This document shows positions 41,301-50,349 of a stretch of 64,000 nt of DNA, piece by piece. Both the position numbers and the translations under genes were made by a program. The stretch's first letter is position 1. Every line of letters starts with the position of its first letter. The DNA is taken from positions 34,095-98,094 of the forward strand of contig JAWOAU010000007.1 of NCBI GenBank assembly GCA_046498385.1, in the 5' to 3' direction. The notes below the pieces were generated by a model, which saw only the letters and a list, made by a program, of their open reading frames with translations, was not told the DNA's origin and searched no databases. This stretch comes from Halarchaeoplasma sp046498385 (lineage in GTDB: Archaea; Thermoplasmatota; Thermoplasmata; Halarchaeoplasmatales; Halarchaeoplasmataceae).

Positions 41301-43124
41301 CAGGAACACACCTCCGTAAAGGGTTTAACCGTGATCTACGAATATCCAGAAAGCATGCTGGACGAGGAAGTCCTTGTAATAATCACGGTTTCCGATGACA
41401 TCGGGAGCGACTACACAGCTATCTCGGTGACAGTTAGTTCCAATTTCCCTCCCGAAACGGTAAATAGATTGCCCGACTTAGAGATAAAACAGTGGGAGGT
41501 TAAAGAAAATGTGTTCAATCTTGACGATTATTTTGCAGATCCAGAGGGAGAACCGCTTTACATGAGTTATGGATACACATACCTGAGCATCACCATACAC
41601 GGAGACCATACGGTGGACGTTCGAGCGGATACGAATTGGCACGGCGTGGAACGGGTGACCTTCAGGGCCAAAGATCCTATGGGTGCTATAATAGAACAGA
41701 CTATAAATATCACTATCATACCTGTCAACTTTTCTCCGGAATTCAAGGAACTACCACGGTTCGTTATATATTATGAAGAGGAGTATACATTTGATCTGAG
41801 ATATTACATATCAGACAGGGATAACCAAATCCAGGAGCTAACGATCACTACTTGTAGCCCGGAGTATGTGACAGTGGAAGGAACAACATTGAATATGTGG
41901 TACCCAAAAAGGATGAGTGATGACTTATATCAAAACTACACCGTGCCCTTGGAGGTGTTCGTATCCGACGGGATCGATACCGTTTCTAGAGTTACAACCG
42001 TAACTGTGGGAGAGATATATCCGCCGGAGTTGATGTATCCACTTCACGATGTAGCGTTCAGAGAAAATGAAAAACTTATCAACGCATTCAATCTTGACAA
42101 TCATTTTTGGGATAGGCAGAACGATACCATGTATTACTCTTCCGGAAACGAGTACGTTGAAGTGGTCATACATGACAACAGCTCCGTGGATTTTTACGCC
42201 CCTCGGAATTGGAACGGCCAGGAGCTGATCACCATCAGGGCCACAAACTCGGCCGGTGCACTGATGGAAGATTCCCTAACGGTCACGGTGATTCCTGTCA
42301 ACAACCCACCTATGATCGCGGGTACACCTAGACAGGAGGGGATGGTGGATCGCAGCTGGATACTTGATATGGGTGAATACATATCCGATGTGGACAATGA
42401 GACACATGAACTAACGTTATTTGTTGATGATCCTAACGTTCAGGTGGTAAGACACAAATTGATTTTTCATTACCATAGTGCGGGAACGTATTATGTTACT
42501 GTGGAGGTAAGCGACGGCATGGATACGAATACCACGGAGATAGAGGTACTAGTAAGAGATGAAGATAGGCGCTTCTCGCCGATATTGCTTTCTCTTCTAT
42601 TGATACCGCTCTTTGCGATTTTGTGGGGGGTATTCCACTGGTTAAAAAAGAAGGAATTCACCGTTGAAGACATATTTTTGATACATGATTCAGGCGTATT
42701 GATAAAGCACCACACCAGAACTTTAAAGGCTAAGAGGGATGAAGATATACTGGCCGGTATGTTCCTGGCAGTGAATAACTTTGTAGAGGACGCCTTCGGA
42801 GGAGAGGAAAAGGACACTTTGAAAAGAATGGAGTATGGCGACCATATAGTTTTAGTACATAAGGGAAGGCACGTGATCTTAGCAGTGTTCTTATCGGGAG
42901 AAGTACCTCCCAGGATATTTGACAGCATGTCAAATCTGGTGAAGGATATAGAGGAGAGATACAAAGGTAGGATCGAAGAGTGGAGTGGGGACCTAGAGCA
43001 TCTGCCTGGAGTAGATGAGATGTTGAGTTCGATATTAGACAGTAAAGGTAAATATGGGCCAGGTGATTGGAAAAAAGAGCATAATATAAAAGATAAAATA
43101 AAAAATCAGCATTTTGGTAAATAA
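38331..43124 (+). CDS. giant single-pass surface protein with cytosolic roadblock/longin-like tail
   Basis: 1597 residues. N-terminal signal/anchor (LASVLLVLVLLFSISDFFG). Residues about 45-840 hold eight ~100-residue Ig-like repeats opening with V/I-D-x-I-x-I-T and containing SAYN-x-T-x-G-(F/Y) and G-x-W; repeats 3 and 6, and 5 and 7, are near copies. Residues about 860-1410 hold about six cadherin-like modules with P-P and L-D-D-Y signatures. One membrane helix (SLLLIPLFAILWGVFHWL) precedes a ~159-residue cytosolic tail starting EDIFLIHDSGVLIKHH. Many N-x-S/T sequons fit N-glycosylation. It is followed 41 bp later by a second protein with the same tail. Confidence 0.85.
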   Translation: MPMPANKLASVLLVLVLLFSISDFFGQAFREDIDRGMLEAAVETPESIEVDYVMITDEIDGDVLKGGYVPPGYKEWGYLSAYNYTHGFVDNYYGNWDASGDATLTLGEYGPHNEINVGETPGDVWFNVTDDDGHHYGVRYTVITDEVDHIRITEFPGGTPLDNRTVTVETQIRGYCSVYNESSGYLYTVEGNWSAEGADSELLENVTNESNVIDVGSTGGLAWFNLSYEGFHHSVRIEVLTPTVDHLNITDTPGGVPLVGGEVQVGYRIWGNASAYNETAGYIGTVDGEWMVEYETGMDPSIGPSLGETSWLNVGHYGGNLTWKVSYYEDENWYNDSVDFYVEPPTLDYINITSGGEEINGGIVPVNYTLDVELSAYNRTSGFIFLVHGNWEVEGGDAHLLNGTTGKENTINAGTLSGKVWLNASYDGLKDQLLFTVDEPKIDYIDFLRDPDDPHSVVGNKSVSVGYEFTIYGVGYNETVGLVDLVSLEWSVDNSEGAEAQVEFVTGTHTVFSAGTSGGISELIGIYTGTVSHSVLVTIEAPDIDRIEITDVPGGAPVEGGNVPVGTMMWGNASAYNGTAGFVETVEAQWTAEYESGMDPTLGPSLAESSWLEVGHHGGNLTWIVVYQKNGDMYIDSVDFVVDPPEVDQIRFIRDPGDPHSVVHNKSVSAGYESNIYGAGYNETVGFYGVVSLRWSVDNFEGAEARIDPEIGDQALFSAGPNGGEARLTGVYEEMLYHSITFNIEPPEIDSIRIRDEPDGGGNELGEITLGPDDDIVMYAAAYNDTYGYQEDVYVSWILDDQAVGRIQEDHGTSTLFTAVSIGVCNVTAQYEELRYTLGVTVIYTHTPVITGKIPDIELEKNFGVYEIDLMEHASDEYDSHLDMRWYLTGVDLSIISIYGENQTGNHVITLLSREKAHGSMQVRYWLVNSAGNKASQSAWINVTYIYNPPRFRRCPDLYVRFDEPYEFNYAPYIVYDEDRKHELGLKTDDQEHTSVKGLTVIYEYPESMLDEEVLVIITVSDDIGSDYTAISVTVSSNFPPETVNRLPDLEIKQWEVKENVFNLDDYFADPEGEPLYMSYGYTYLSITIHGDHTVDVRADTNWHGVERVTFRAKDPMGAIIEQTINITIIPVNFSPEFKELPRFVIYYEEEYTFDLRYYISDRDNQIQELTITTCSPEYVTVEGTTLNMWYPKRMSDDLYQNYTVPLEVFVSDGIDTVSRVTTVTVGEIYPPELMYPLHDVAFRENEKLINAFNLDNHFWDRQNDTMYYSSGNEYVEVVIHDNSSVDFYAPRNWNGQELITIRATNSAGALMEDSLTVTVIPVNNPPMIAGTPRQEGMVDRSWILDMGEYISDVDNETHELTLFVDDPNVQVVRHKLIFHYHSAGTYYVTVEVSDGMDTNTTEIEVLVRDEDRRFSPILLSLLLIPLFAILWGVFHWLKKKEFTVEDIFLIHDSGVLIKHHTRTLKAKRDEDILAGMFLAVNNFVEDAFGGEEKDTLKRMEYGDHIVLVHKGRHVILAVFLSGEVPPRIFDSMSNLVKDIEERYKGRIEEWSGDLEHLPGVDEMLSSILDSKGKYGPGDWKKEHNIKDKIKNQHFGK

Positions 43125-43165
43125 CCAAAACCAATTAGTACTATCATTTTAGTTATTAATATGCA

Positions 43166-46051
43166 ATGCATTGGAAAAGGGGAGATTTGCCGACGTTCCT
43201 TACTTTGGGAACCATCCTAATCGCCATAACGTTCGGTTCTGTTTTAGCTGATCCCCCGCTAACCACTGTAGTTGAAGAAACAGAAAGTCTTTCCGAAGGA
43301 CCCTGGCCATCTTTTGGCAACAACAATAGAAACACCCGCTTAAGTCCATACGACTCGGGTCATGTGGACGGTACGATAGATTGGACATACCACACGGACA
43401 TGTGGTTGTGGTCATCTCCGGCGATCGGGTCCGAAGGTGTGACGTACTTTGGTTCTCCGAATAACGATTTATATGCTTTAAATGTAGAGAATGGCTCACT
43501 TCGATGGAGCTACTCCGCCCATGGGGATATACTTTCATCTCCGGCGATTTCCCTTGACGAAGTTATCTACTTCGGTTCAGGGGACCATAACATCTATGCG
43601 TTGAACTCGGACGGAACTTTGAAATGGACCTATCCCACGGAGGGAGAGGTATATTCTTCACCCACTGTAGATGAGGATGGAAACGTGTATGTGGGTTCGT
43701 ATGATGGAAACCTTTATTCGGTTGACCCGGAGGGAAACTTGAACTGGAAGTTCAGCTCTGATTCCTGGCTTTGGTCATCTCCTGCCATAGGAGATGATGG
43801 TGCGGTATACGTTGGCTCAGGCGACGAAAATCTTTATGCCATCGATATGGAAAATGGGACGGAGTTGTGGAATTTTACCACTAACGGACAGATATATTCT
43901 TCTCCGGCGGTGGACGAGGACGGTACCATATACTTCGGATCATACGATGGTAATCTTTATGCCTTGAATCCCGATGGAACTCTGAGATGGAACTACTATA
44001 CAGGTGCGAGAGTACACCCTTCACCTGCCGTAGGAGCCGACGGTACCATATATATCGGTTCTCACAACGGTAACTTTTATGCAGTCAAGGATGGAGAAAT
44101 TCAGTGGATATTCCAGACAGGCGACAGGATCAGTTCATCGGCTGCTTTAAGCGGTGATGGATTGATATACTTTGGTTCATATGACGGCAATTTCTACGCA
44201 CTAGATGTCCAGAGCAACATGAGATGGTCCTACGATATGGAAAGCACCGTGTATTCGTCTCCGGCCATAAACAAGGACGGGCGCGTGTTAGCCAGCGATT
44301 GGAACGGCAGAGCTTACGCATTCACAGGTTCCGATTACAGCCACGAGATAAGCACGTCTGTAAAAATTGCAGGGAAGCCAGGAAACAGTGTAACAGCCAT
44401 ACTTAAACAGAACGATGAAACACTGGACAATATCTCATTGTTAAGAACACCGGGAAAACCGAATAGAGCATCAGTTGATTTCAACTACTCCCAGGAACAA
44501 CAGTACACGCTGACCCTTATCTTCGAGGGGAATGTAGGGGGCAATCCTGTAAACGTCACCTTTAAGTCCGGATTCGGATTCGCAAGGATTTTCAACAATT
44601 TTGTGGCAGTTAAGGGACAGTACCAGGAGGTAGTCTATGACCTCAATGAAGAGATCGGAGACATGGTATCGAGATCAAGAGGCCTAACTGATTCCATATC
44701 CGGAGACGACGGACACCTCCTGAACCCGAAACTGTCCATCGTGATATACGATTCCGAGGCGGAATACGTTGATGTTTATTTTTATGACCTCAGCGATGAT
44801 TCTGAGATAGGCAACATGAAGAAGGTTGCAAGTGGAGACATCGCTACGGTTTCATGGAACGGGTTGAAACCAAACACACGATATGGTTGGTATGCGGTGG
44901 CAAGAATTCACGAGAATTTAATGGAATTAGGGTACTGGAATTTTTCCACCGCTGGAGTGGACCATATCAAGATAACAAAAGAGGCAGGGGGAGCACCGCT
45001 CAAGGGAGGATATGTACTCCCCGGGAATGAAGAAAGGGGTTATCTATCCGCCTATAACAATTCATATGGTTTTCTAGGAACCCTTAAAGGTGATTGGAAT
45101 GTAGCAGGAGGAAACGCACGGCTCAACCGAGATGGTCATTACAGAGATTTCAGCGGGTTACACGCGGGAAACCTGACTGGGAATGTATTTTTCAACGCAA
45201 CTTACGATTCCTATTCATACAGTGTTAGATACACCGTTATCCAACCCCTTTCTGAGAGGGTGTCAGGGGTACCCAGAGAAATAAACATACAATACGACAA
45301 AGGGGTCCTGGATCTCAGTGAATACATACAGGATACGGGGAGAAGGCCTGTACAGATAAGGGTAAATGACCCTAACGTGGAGGTTATTGGTTATAAGTTG
45401 TTTTTCAATCAAGAGGAGGAAGGAGTTTACAAGGTCACCATAGAGCTCGAGGACGAGATAGATTCCACCACCTTAGATATAATGGTATACGTGGGGGCAG
45501 ATGCTTCAGCTACTCAAGGGTTCCCTGGATTTCCATGGGTACTTGTCTTGATACCCATAGGATTAGTTGGAGGAGTACTTTATGTTACAAAGTTCAAATA
45601 TACCATAGAAGATATCTTTTTGATACATGATTCGGGAGTATTGATAAAGCATACCTCCAACAATTTCAATACTTACAGTAGGGAAGATATCCTTGCAGGT
45701 ATGTTCATAGCGGTGAACAACTTTATTCGAGACGCCTTCGGGGGTGAGGAAAAAAACACATTGAAAAAAATGGAGTACGGCGACAAAAGTGTATTGGTCC
45801 ATAAAGGGGAACACGTGATACTTGCTGTTTTCGTATCCGGTCGGGTACCATCAAGGCTTTTAAGAGGCATGTCCAATTTGGTTAAGGATATAGAAAGTAG
45901 ATATGAAAAAGATTTGGAAGAATGGAGCGGTAATATAGTAGATCTTCCGGGGATAACCGGTATGTTGGAACTCATGCACGGCAACCAGGGTAAATACAAT
46001 CACGGTAATTGGGAGGGCCATGATGAATTCACGCTCCTTGGAAAAAAATGA
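43166..46051 (+). CDS. PQQ-propeller surface protein with the same cytosolic tail
   Basis: 961 residues. Signal peptide (FLTLGTILIAITFGSVLA), then about eight PQQ-like propeller blades at about 45-390 with S-S-P-A-(I/V), G-S-x-D-x-N-x-Y-A-L repeats. It then has a beta-rich region, one Ig-like repeat at about 605-690 of the type found eight times in the neighbour (VDHIKITKEAGGAPLKGGYV), a cadherin-like module, a membrane helix (FPWVLVLIPIGLVGGVLYV), and a ~154-residue cytosolic tail. The tail is about 70 % identical to the neighbour's by eye (EDIFLIHDSGVLIKH, REDILAGMF, AVNNF, DAFGGEEK, MEYGD, VHKG, HVILAVF). It likely senses or binds outside and signals inside. Confidence 0.87.
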   Translation: MHWKRGDLPTFLTLGTILIAITFGSVLADPPLTTVVEETESLSEGPWPSFGNNNRNTRLSPYDSGHVDGTIDWTYHTDMWLWSSPAIGSEGVTYFGSPNNDLYALNVENGSLRWSYSAHGDILSSPAISLDEVIYFGSGDHNIYALNSDGTLKWTYPTEGEVYSSPTVDEDGNVYVGSYDGNLYSVDPEGNLNWKFSSDSWLWSSPAIGDDGAVYVGSGDENLYAIDMENGTELWNFTTNGQIYSSPAVDEDGTIYFGSYDGNLYALNPDGTLRWNYYTGARVHPSPAVGADGTIYIGSHNGNFYAVKDGEIQWIFQTGDRISSSAALSGDGLIYFGSYDGNFYALDVQSNMRWSYDMESTVYSSPAINKDGRVLASDWNGRAYAFTGSDYSHEISTSVKIAGKPGNSVTAILKQNDETLDNISLLRTPGKPNRASVDFNYSQEQQYTLTLIFEGNVGGNPVNVTFKSGFGFARIFNNFVAVKGQYQEVVYDLNEEIGDMVSRSRGLTDSISGDDGHLLNPKLSIVIYDSEAEYVDVYFYDLSDDSEIGNMKKVASGDIATVSWNGLKPNTRYGWYAVARIHENLMELGYWNFSTAGVDHIKITKEAGGAPLKGGYVLPGNEERGYLSAYNNSYGFLGTLKGDWNVAGGNARLNRDGHYRDFSGLHAGNLTGNVFFNATYDSYSYSVRYTVIQPLSERVSGVPREINIQYDKGVLDLSEYIQDTGRRPVQIRVNDPNVEVIGYKLFFNQEEEGVYKVTIELEDEIDSTTLDIMVYVGADASATQGFPGFPWVLVLIPIGLVGGVLYVTKFKYTIEDIFLIHDSGVLIKHTSNNFNTYSREDILAGMFIAVNNFIRDAFGGEEKNTLKKMEYGDKSVLVHKGEHVILAVFVSGRVPSRLLRGMSNLVKDIESRYEKDLEEWSGNIVDLPGITGMLELMHGNQGKYNHGNWEGHDEFTLLGKK

Positions 46052-46092
46052 GATGGAAAACATTATTTATCACCCGCTTTATGTAGTAAACA

Positions 46093-46347
46093 ATGCCCAT
46101 CTATAACTATTTGTGCTGGACCATAATCATTTTTTTATTGGTAGCCGGGATAGCATATCTTTTCGGCGCAAATAATCTTGGAGATACTACCGTAGATGTG
46201 ATGCGCTGGATCATAATTATATTCTTAGTCATCATACTGATAATAACGATATTATACCTCTTTGGTCCCCTGCGAGCCGAAGATCTTCGATCTATATCCT
46301 ACGAAGTATTTCTGTCACACTTTTCCAAAGGTATTTTGACACCGTAG
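46093..46347 (+). CDS. small two-helix membrane protein
   Basis: 84 residues with two long hydrophobic helices (WTIIIFLLVAGIAYLFGA and WIIIIFLVIILIITILYLFG) and a short polar tail. The last 49 nt overlap the convergent epimerase gene. It lies 41 bp after the PQQ receptor gene and may belong to that transcript. No homology is recognised. Confidence 0.5.
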   Translation: MPIYNYLCWTIIIFLLVAGIAYLFGANNLGDTTVDVMRWIIIIFLVIILIITILYLFGPLRAEDLRSISYEVFLSHFSKGILTP

Positions 46348-47288
46348 TAGTCACCGTACCAGGATAAGAACCTTTTGATACCCTCTTCAATAGAGACCTT
46401 TGGTTCAAAGCCGAGCATGTCTCTCGATTTATCTATATCCGCATAAGTTTCCTTAACATCTCCCGGCTGCATGGGAAGCATTTTCTTTTTTGCCTTCCTG
46501 CCCAACACGTCCTCCAGCACATCTATGAAGTACATCAGTTCCACCGGACGATGGCTTCCCAGATTGAATATCTCAAAATCAAAGGGAGTATCTAAAGAGG
46601 ATATCACTCCGTTTACTATATCGTCTATGTACGTAAAGTCCCTCCTAAGGTCTCCTCGATTGTAAACGTCGATGGAAACACCCTTTACTATCCTGTCCGT
46701 GAACTTGAATAGGGCCATATCCGGCCTTCCCCAGGGTCCGTAAACAGTAAAAAATCGGAGTCCGGTGGACGGTATTCCATAAAGATGATGGTATGAATGA
46801 GCCATAATTTCATTGGCGGCCTTGGTAGCGGCATAAAAGGAGATGGGAGTTGTTATATCCGCATCGGTACTGTACGGTATATTTTTGTTTCCTCCGTACA
46901 CGCTAGAAGAAGATGCAAATACAAAATTATTGATATCCGCTCGTCTAGCGACCTCGAGTATGCTTGTAAAAGCCTCTAGGTTGGAACGTTGATACGTGAA
47001 AGGATCTTCTATTGAATGCCTGACCCCGGCCTGGGCCGCCAGATGACATATTCGGTGTATTCCCTTGTTTCTAACTATGCTTAATAACGTATCGTGTTGG
47101 CATACGTCGAGATGATGGAAAGAAAAGCCGGGATAGTCCTGCAGTACAGATGTCCTATCCCACTTCAATTTTGGAGAATAGTATTCATTCACATTGTCAA
47201 CGCCAACGATCTCTTCGCCTTCTTCTAAAAGGGATCTAACGATGTGGAATCCTATGAACCCCGCGCTGCCAGTTACCAGTGTGACCAT
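46299..47288 (-). CDS. NAD-dependent sugar-nucleotide epimerase
   Basis: 329 residues of the extended SDR family. VTGSAGFIGFHIVRSLL binds NAD, SSSSVYGG supplies the catalytic Ser, YAATKAANEIMAHSYHHLY is the YxxxK motif, and GLRFFTVYGPWGRPDMA is the substrate loop typical of UDP-glucuronate 4-epimerase-like enzymes (GPWGRPDMA). It makes a UDP-hexuronate or hexose for surface glycans. It is downstream of the lipid operon on the same strand with a 44-nt gap. Confidence 0.92.
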   Translation of the reverse strand: MVTLVTGSAGFIGFHIVRSLLEEGEEIVGVDNVNEYYSPKLKWDRTSVLQDYPGFSFHHLDVCQHDTLLSIVRNKGIHRICHLAAQAGVRHSIEDPFTYQRSNLEAFTSILEVARRADINNFVFASSSSVYGGNKNIPYSTDADITTPISFYAATKAANEIMAHSYHHLYGIPSTGLRFFTVYGPWGRPDMALFKFTDRIVKGVSIDVYNRGDLRRDFTYIDDIVNGVISSLDTPFDFEIFNLGSHRPVELMYFIDVLEDVLGRKAKKKMLPMQPGDVKETYADIDKSRDMLGFEPKVSIEEGIKRFLSWYGDYYGVKIPLEKCDRNTS

Positions 47289-47332
47289 AGTTCCGTAAAC
47301 TAATCCTTCTTATTTAGGGATATTGGTTAGCC

Positions 47333-48535
47333 TTACAGCATGTCCTTGAATTCTTCCACTATTTCAGGATATTCTTCTTTGATAGCATTCAGTATGGTAC
47401 CTACGCTAACTTCTTTCAGGTCTAATTTAGAGAGAGTGTTCATTAGCTTGGTAAATATATCTCCCGAGATCTGCATGCACTTTTCCCTAGCCATGTAATT
47501 CCGCCATAGGATATTTTCCAGCCGATCCCTCCATCTTTCCTCGTACCTCTGTAAGAATTCATCGTCAGATCTACCTTCCTTGATGCACTCCGCAGCCACT
47601 TCTCCGGCTATCTTACCCTGCTTGACACCGTTATCTATGCCGCCACCGGTCATGGGATTGACCACCCTTGAGGCGTCGCCTACCAGCATCAAACCGTCGG
47701 TGGTTACCTTTTTCGGAGGCGGACCGACAGACACCCCACCGGCCACCATATCTATGGGTTCTCCTTTTTTGAACCCCTCGTGAGATTCTATGAACTCGTC
47801 CAGATACTCCTTCGGAGTTTTGCTACCATCCAGCAAAGAAAGCTGAATACCCAACCCGATGTTCGCCATATTTTCTCCCTTGGGAAATACCCAAGCATAC
47901 CCACCGGGTGCGCATTTTCCAAGATGGAATTGAGAAAAGTTAGGATCGAAATCAACATTTGTCATCCGGTACTGGAAACATGTCATGATATCTTCCTGTG
48001 GAACCGATGACTTGTATATCCCGGCCCACCTCCCAACTTGGGATTCAAAACCGTCGGCGCCTATGACGATATCTGCCTTTATCTTGAATTCCTTACCCAT
48101 ATTTCGAGCTACGGCGCCGCATATCTTTCCTTCCTCCTTGATGAGGGATACCGCAGAGGTCTTCAGCATGAAGTCCGCACCCTCCTTTGCAGCCAGCCTT
48201 GCCATCTCCTTGTCGAAAACATCCCTCTCACAGATAACTCCAAGTCCGTGGGCATCGTATTCTCCGGCTAATTCCAGCATCCTAGCTCCCGGAAAATAAA
48301 GGCGTGCGCCCTTTACCTTGGCCACGGACCATTTTTTGTGATCTTCTATACCAAATTCTTCAAGCCAGGAAATGGATATACCTTCTCCGCATCGAACCGG
48401 TGAACCTATTTCCTGCCGCTTCTCGATCACCAGGGTCTTTGCACCGTTCATGGACGCATATCTAGCAGCGGTACTGCCCGCTGGCCCGGCGCCGATGACA
48501 AGTACGTCGTATTCTAAAACATCTTTTTCAGCCAT
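47333..48535 (-). CDS. geranylgeranyl reductase family protein (archaeol synthesis)
   Basis: 400 residues from the ATG at 48535. FAD Rossmann motif VLVIGAGPAGSTAARYA, SPVRCGEGISISWLEEFG, IGADGFESQVGRWAG and LVGDASRVVNPMTGGGIDNG are all typical of digeranylgeranylglycerophospholipid reductases, which saturate archaeal isoprenoid lipid chains. The ferredoxin start-stop spacing of 2 nt and the Tes-like gene upstream place it in a lipid operon, with ferredoxin as the likely electron donor. Confidence 0.93.
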   Translation of the reverse strand: MAEKDVLEYDVLVIGAGPAGSTAARYASMNGAKTLVIEKRQEIGSPVRCGEGISISWLEEFGIEDHKKWSVAKVKGARLYFPGARMLELAGEYDAHGLGVICERDVFDKEMARLAAKEGADFMLKTSAVSLIKEEGKICGAVARNMGKEFKIKADIVIGADGFESQVGRWAGIYKSSVPQEDIMTCFQYRMTNVDFDPNFSQFHLGKCAPGGYAWVFPKGENMANIGLGIQLSLLDGSKTPKEYLDEFIESHEGFKKGEPIDMVAGGVSVGPPPKKVTTDGLMLVGDASRVVNPMTGGGIDNGVKQGKIAGEVAAECIKEGRSDDEFLQRYEERWRDRLENILWRNYMAREKCMQISGDIFTKLMNTLSKLDLKEVSVGTILNAIKEEYPEIVEEFKDML

Positions 48536-48537
48536 AT

Positions 48538-48714
48538 TTAATCCTCCAATAATATCGCACCCACTGGACATGCTTTAACGCAGAGTCCGCATGCGGTGCA
48601 GTCTTTATTTATCTCTATTGTGAATTCCTTTAAAAACACGGCATTCATCGGGCAGGTACCGACACAGGCACCGCATCTCATACATATATCTTCATCTATC
48701 TTCGGTTTATTCAT
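48538..48714 (-). CDS. 2[4Fe-4S] ferredoxin
   Basis: 58 residues from the ATG at 48714. Two cluster motifs CMRCGACVGTCP and CTACGLCVKACP are complete. The gene overlaps the end of the radical SAM gene by 8 nt and ends 2 nt before the reductase. Conserved sandwiching suggests it feeds electrons to both partners. Confidence 0.95.
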   Translation of the reverse strand: MNKPKIDEDICMRCGACVGTCPMNAVFLKEFTIEINKDCTACGLCVKACPVGAILLED

Positions 48715-50287
48715 GCTTATCTCTCCATTCATCTAGGGGTACAGAGAACTTGGATTCGATCTCCTTTCTATAAGTGGGACCGCCGTTGTAGGCACAGAAG
48801 GGAATTATTCTACCGTCCGGTACCGCATAGTGTATAACACATCTCTTGACCCGTTCGATATCATAATTGTAATCGTCTTGGAAGTGCATGCCTCCTACGA
48901 ACATGGTGCGCCATGCAAAGTCTCCTATGGACCTCTTATTTCCCTTTTCAAGAACATCGGACATCAATGTTCCTATGGTCACTCCGCCGGGCAGTTCTTT
49001 GTCAGTGAGGAACTCTCCAAAGTACTTGTTGAAGTTCTTAATCAAACTTTTTCTTTTACTCTCCTGACTTTTCAACTTGCCGCCGACCTTGAAAGCGGTC
49101 TTATGAAAGAAAGTGTCCCATTCCTCAGCCTTTTCAAGCATCCTTTTCATCAACCCTTCTACATCCAGGTATTCGGTGATAGGTGTAACCTTTCCATCAC
49201 CGGCTATGATCAAATAGGTGGCCAACCCGCAGTGAGGGTGGGAGGTGAACGCTACCTGAGAATCGTTTTTGAGCACGGATATCATCTGGGAGATCGGTGT
49301 AACGAATGGTACCGGATAAAAATCATCTCGGGTGACACACTTGGTCTGCTTTTCAAGATCTATAGCCAGGTCCGAAAGGGTGTACCTCTGTTTTTCTCTT
49401 TCCTCTTGAGAGATCCGGCCTGTGAAGGCCACTGGTTGATAGTTAACACCTCTTATCACGTCCCGATTCTCCGTTGCGAAATTCAATATATCTCCCACCT
49501 GGTCGTCGTTTATGGTCTTAATGATGGTGGGCACGAGTACCGTAGCCAACGGTTTTGGATTTGTGGTACGGCAGTTTTCGATGGCTTTCATCTTCACGTT
49601 CAGCAGTGGTTTCCCCCTTGCCTGTATGTAGTTCTCTTCCTTCAAACCGTCGAACTGAAGATAGACCGTGTGCAGGCCACTGTCTACGCACTTTTGTGCA
49701 TAGTTTGGGTTCCCGGCTAACTTTATCCCGTTGGTAGCTATCTGTACCTGGGCAAAGCCCATATTGGATGCGGCTTTGAGTATTTGAAAAAGCTGGGGGT
49801 GCACCGTTGGTTCTCCTCCTGAGAACTGTACCGCCGTAGTGGGCACGGGTTTTTGATCCCTGAGCATCTTTAACATGCCTACTATCTGATTAAAGGACGG
49901 CTCGTATACATAGCCGGCGGCGTTGGCGTTGGCGAAACAGATAGGGCACTGCAGGTTACACCTGTTGGTAAGGTCAACGTTTGCCAAGCACGTGTGACTG
50001 AGGTGGAGATTACACAGCCCGCAGTTATCTGGACACGTTTTTGCGTTGGTTATTGCAGGGTCTTCAACGCCTTTACCGTCGAAGGCCCATTGTTCAGCTT
50101 TTAAAAACAGATCGACGTCGGACCAGTATACGCTACTGAACTTACCGTGCTCCGGACACTCTTTGTACATAACTACCTTTCCGCTTTCTTCTATCAATGA
50201 AGCGGGTATAACCTTTTTACATTCTGGACACAGGGATTCTGTTTTTTTTGGAAGCCCTTTATCCAACAAAGAGTCTTGAATTACCAT
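48707..50287 (-). CDS. tes: tetraether lipid synthase-like radical SAM protein (Tes)
   Basis: 526 residues. N-terminal zinc/rubredoxin-like region (CPECKKVIPA...CPEHGKF), a second Cys motif CPDNCGLCNLH, the radical SAM CNLQCPICFANANAAG with FSGGEPTVHPQ, and a C-terminal domain with HPHCG and CVIHYAVPDGRIIPFCAYN for additional clusters. This matches the Tes/MJ0619-like enzyme that joins two archaeol lipids into glycerol dibiphytanyl tetraethers by carbon-carbon bond formation. The adjoining ferredoxin and geranylgeranyl reductase strengthen the assignment. A pterin-type methyltransferase was the older annotation for such proteins. Confidence 0.82.
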   Translation of the reverse strand: MVIQDSLLDKGLPKKTESLCPECKKVIPASLIEESGKVVMYKECPEHGKFSSVYWSDVDLFLKAEQWAFDGKGVEDPAITNAKTCPDNCGLCNLHLSHTCLANVDLTNRCNLQCPICFANANAAGYVYEPSFNQIVGMLKMLRDQKPVPTTAVQFSGGEPTVHPQLFQILKAASNMGFAQVQIATNGIKLAGNPNYAQKCVDSGLHTVYLQFDGLKEENYIQARGKPLLNVKMKAIENCRTTNPKPLATVLVPTIIKTINDDQVGDILNFATENRDVIRGVNYQPVAFTGRISQEEREKQRYTLSDLAIDLEKQTKCVTRDDFYPVPFVTPISQMISVLKNDSQVAFTSHPHCGLATYLIIAGDGKVTPITEYLDVEGLMKRMLEKAEEWDTFFHKTAFKVGGKLKSQESKRKSLIKNFNKYFGEFLTDKELPGGVTIGTLMSDVLEKGNKRSIGDFAWRTMFVGGMHFQDDYNYDIERVKRCVIHYAVPDGRIIPFCAYNGGPTYRKEIESKFSVPLDEWRDKHE

Positions 50288-50318
50288 GATTATCGCTCAA
50301 AACAAAAAGAACAAAGAC

Positions 50319-50349
50319 TTAAATATTTTGTAGCGCATTGGACTACAAA
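50319..50349. promoter_or_regulatory. TrmB promoter with palindromic operator
   Basis: A TTAAATA box at about 50319-50325 is followed by TTTGTAG (50327-50333) and its perfect mirror CTACAAA (50343-50349), 9-nt spacer, the second arm running into the TrmB ATG. It lies between the TrmB gene and the divergent Tes operon. Confidence 0.55.
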
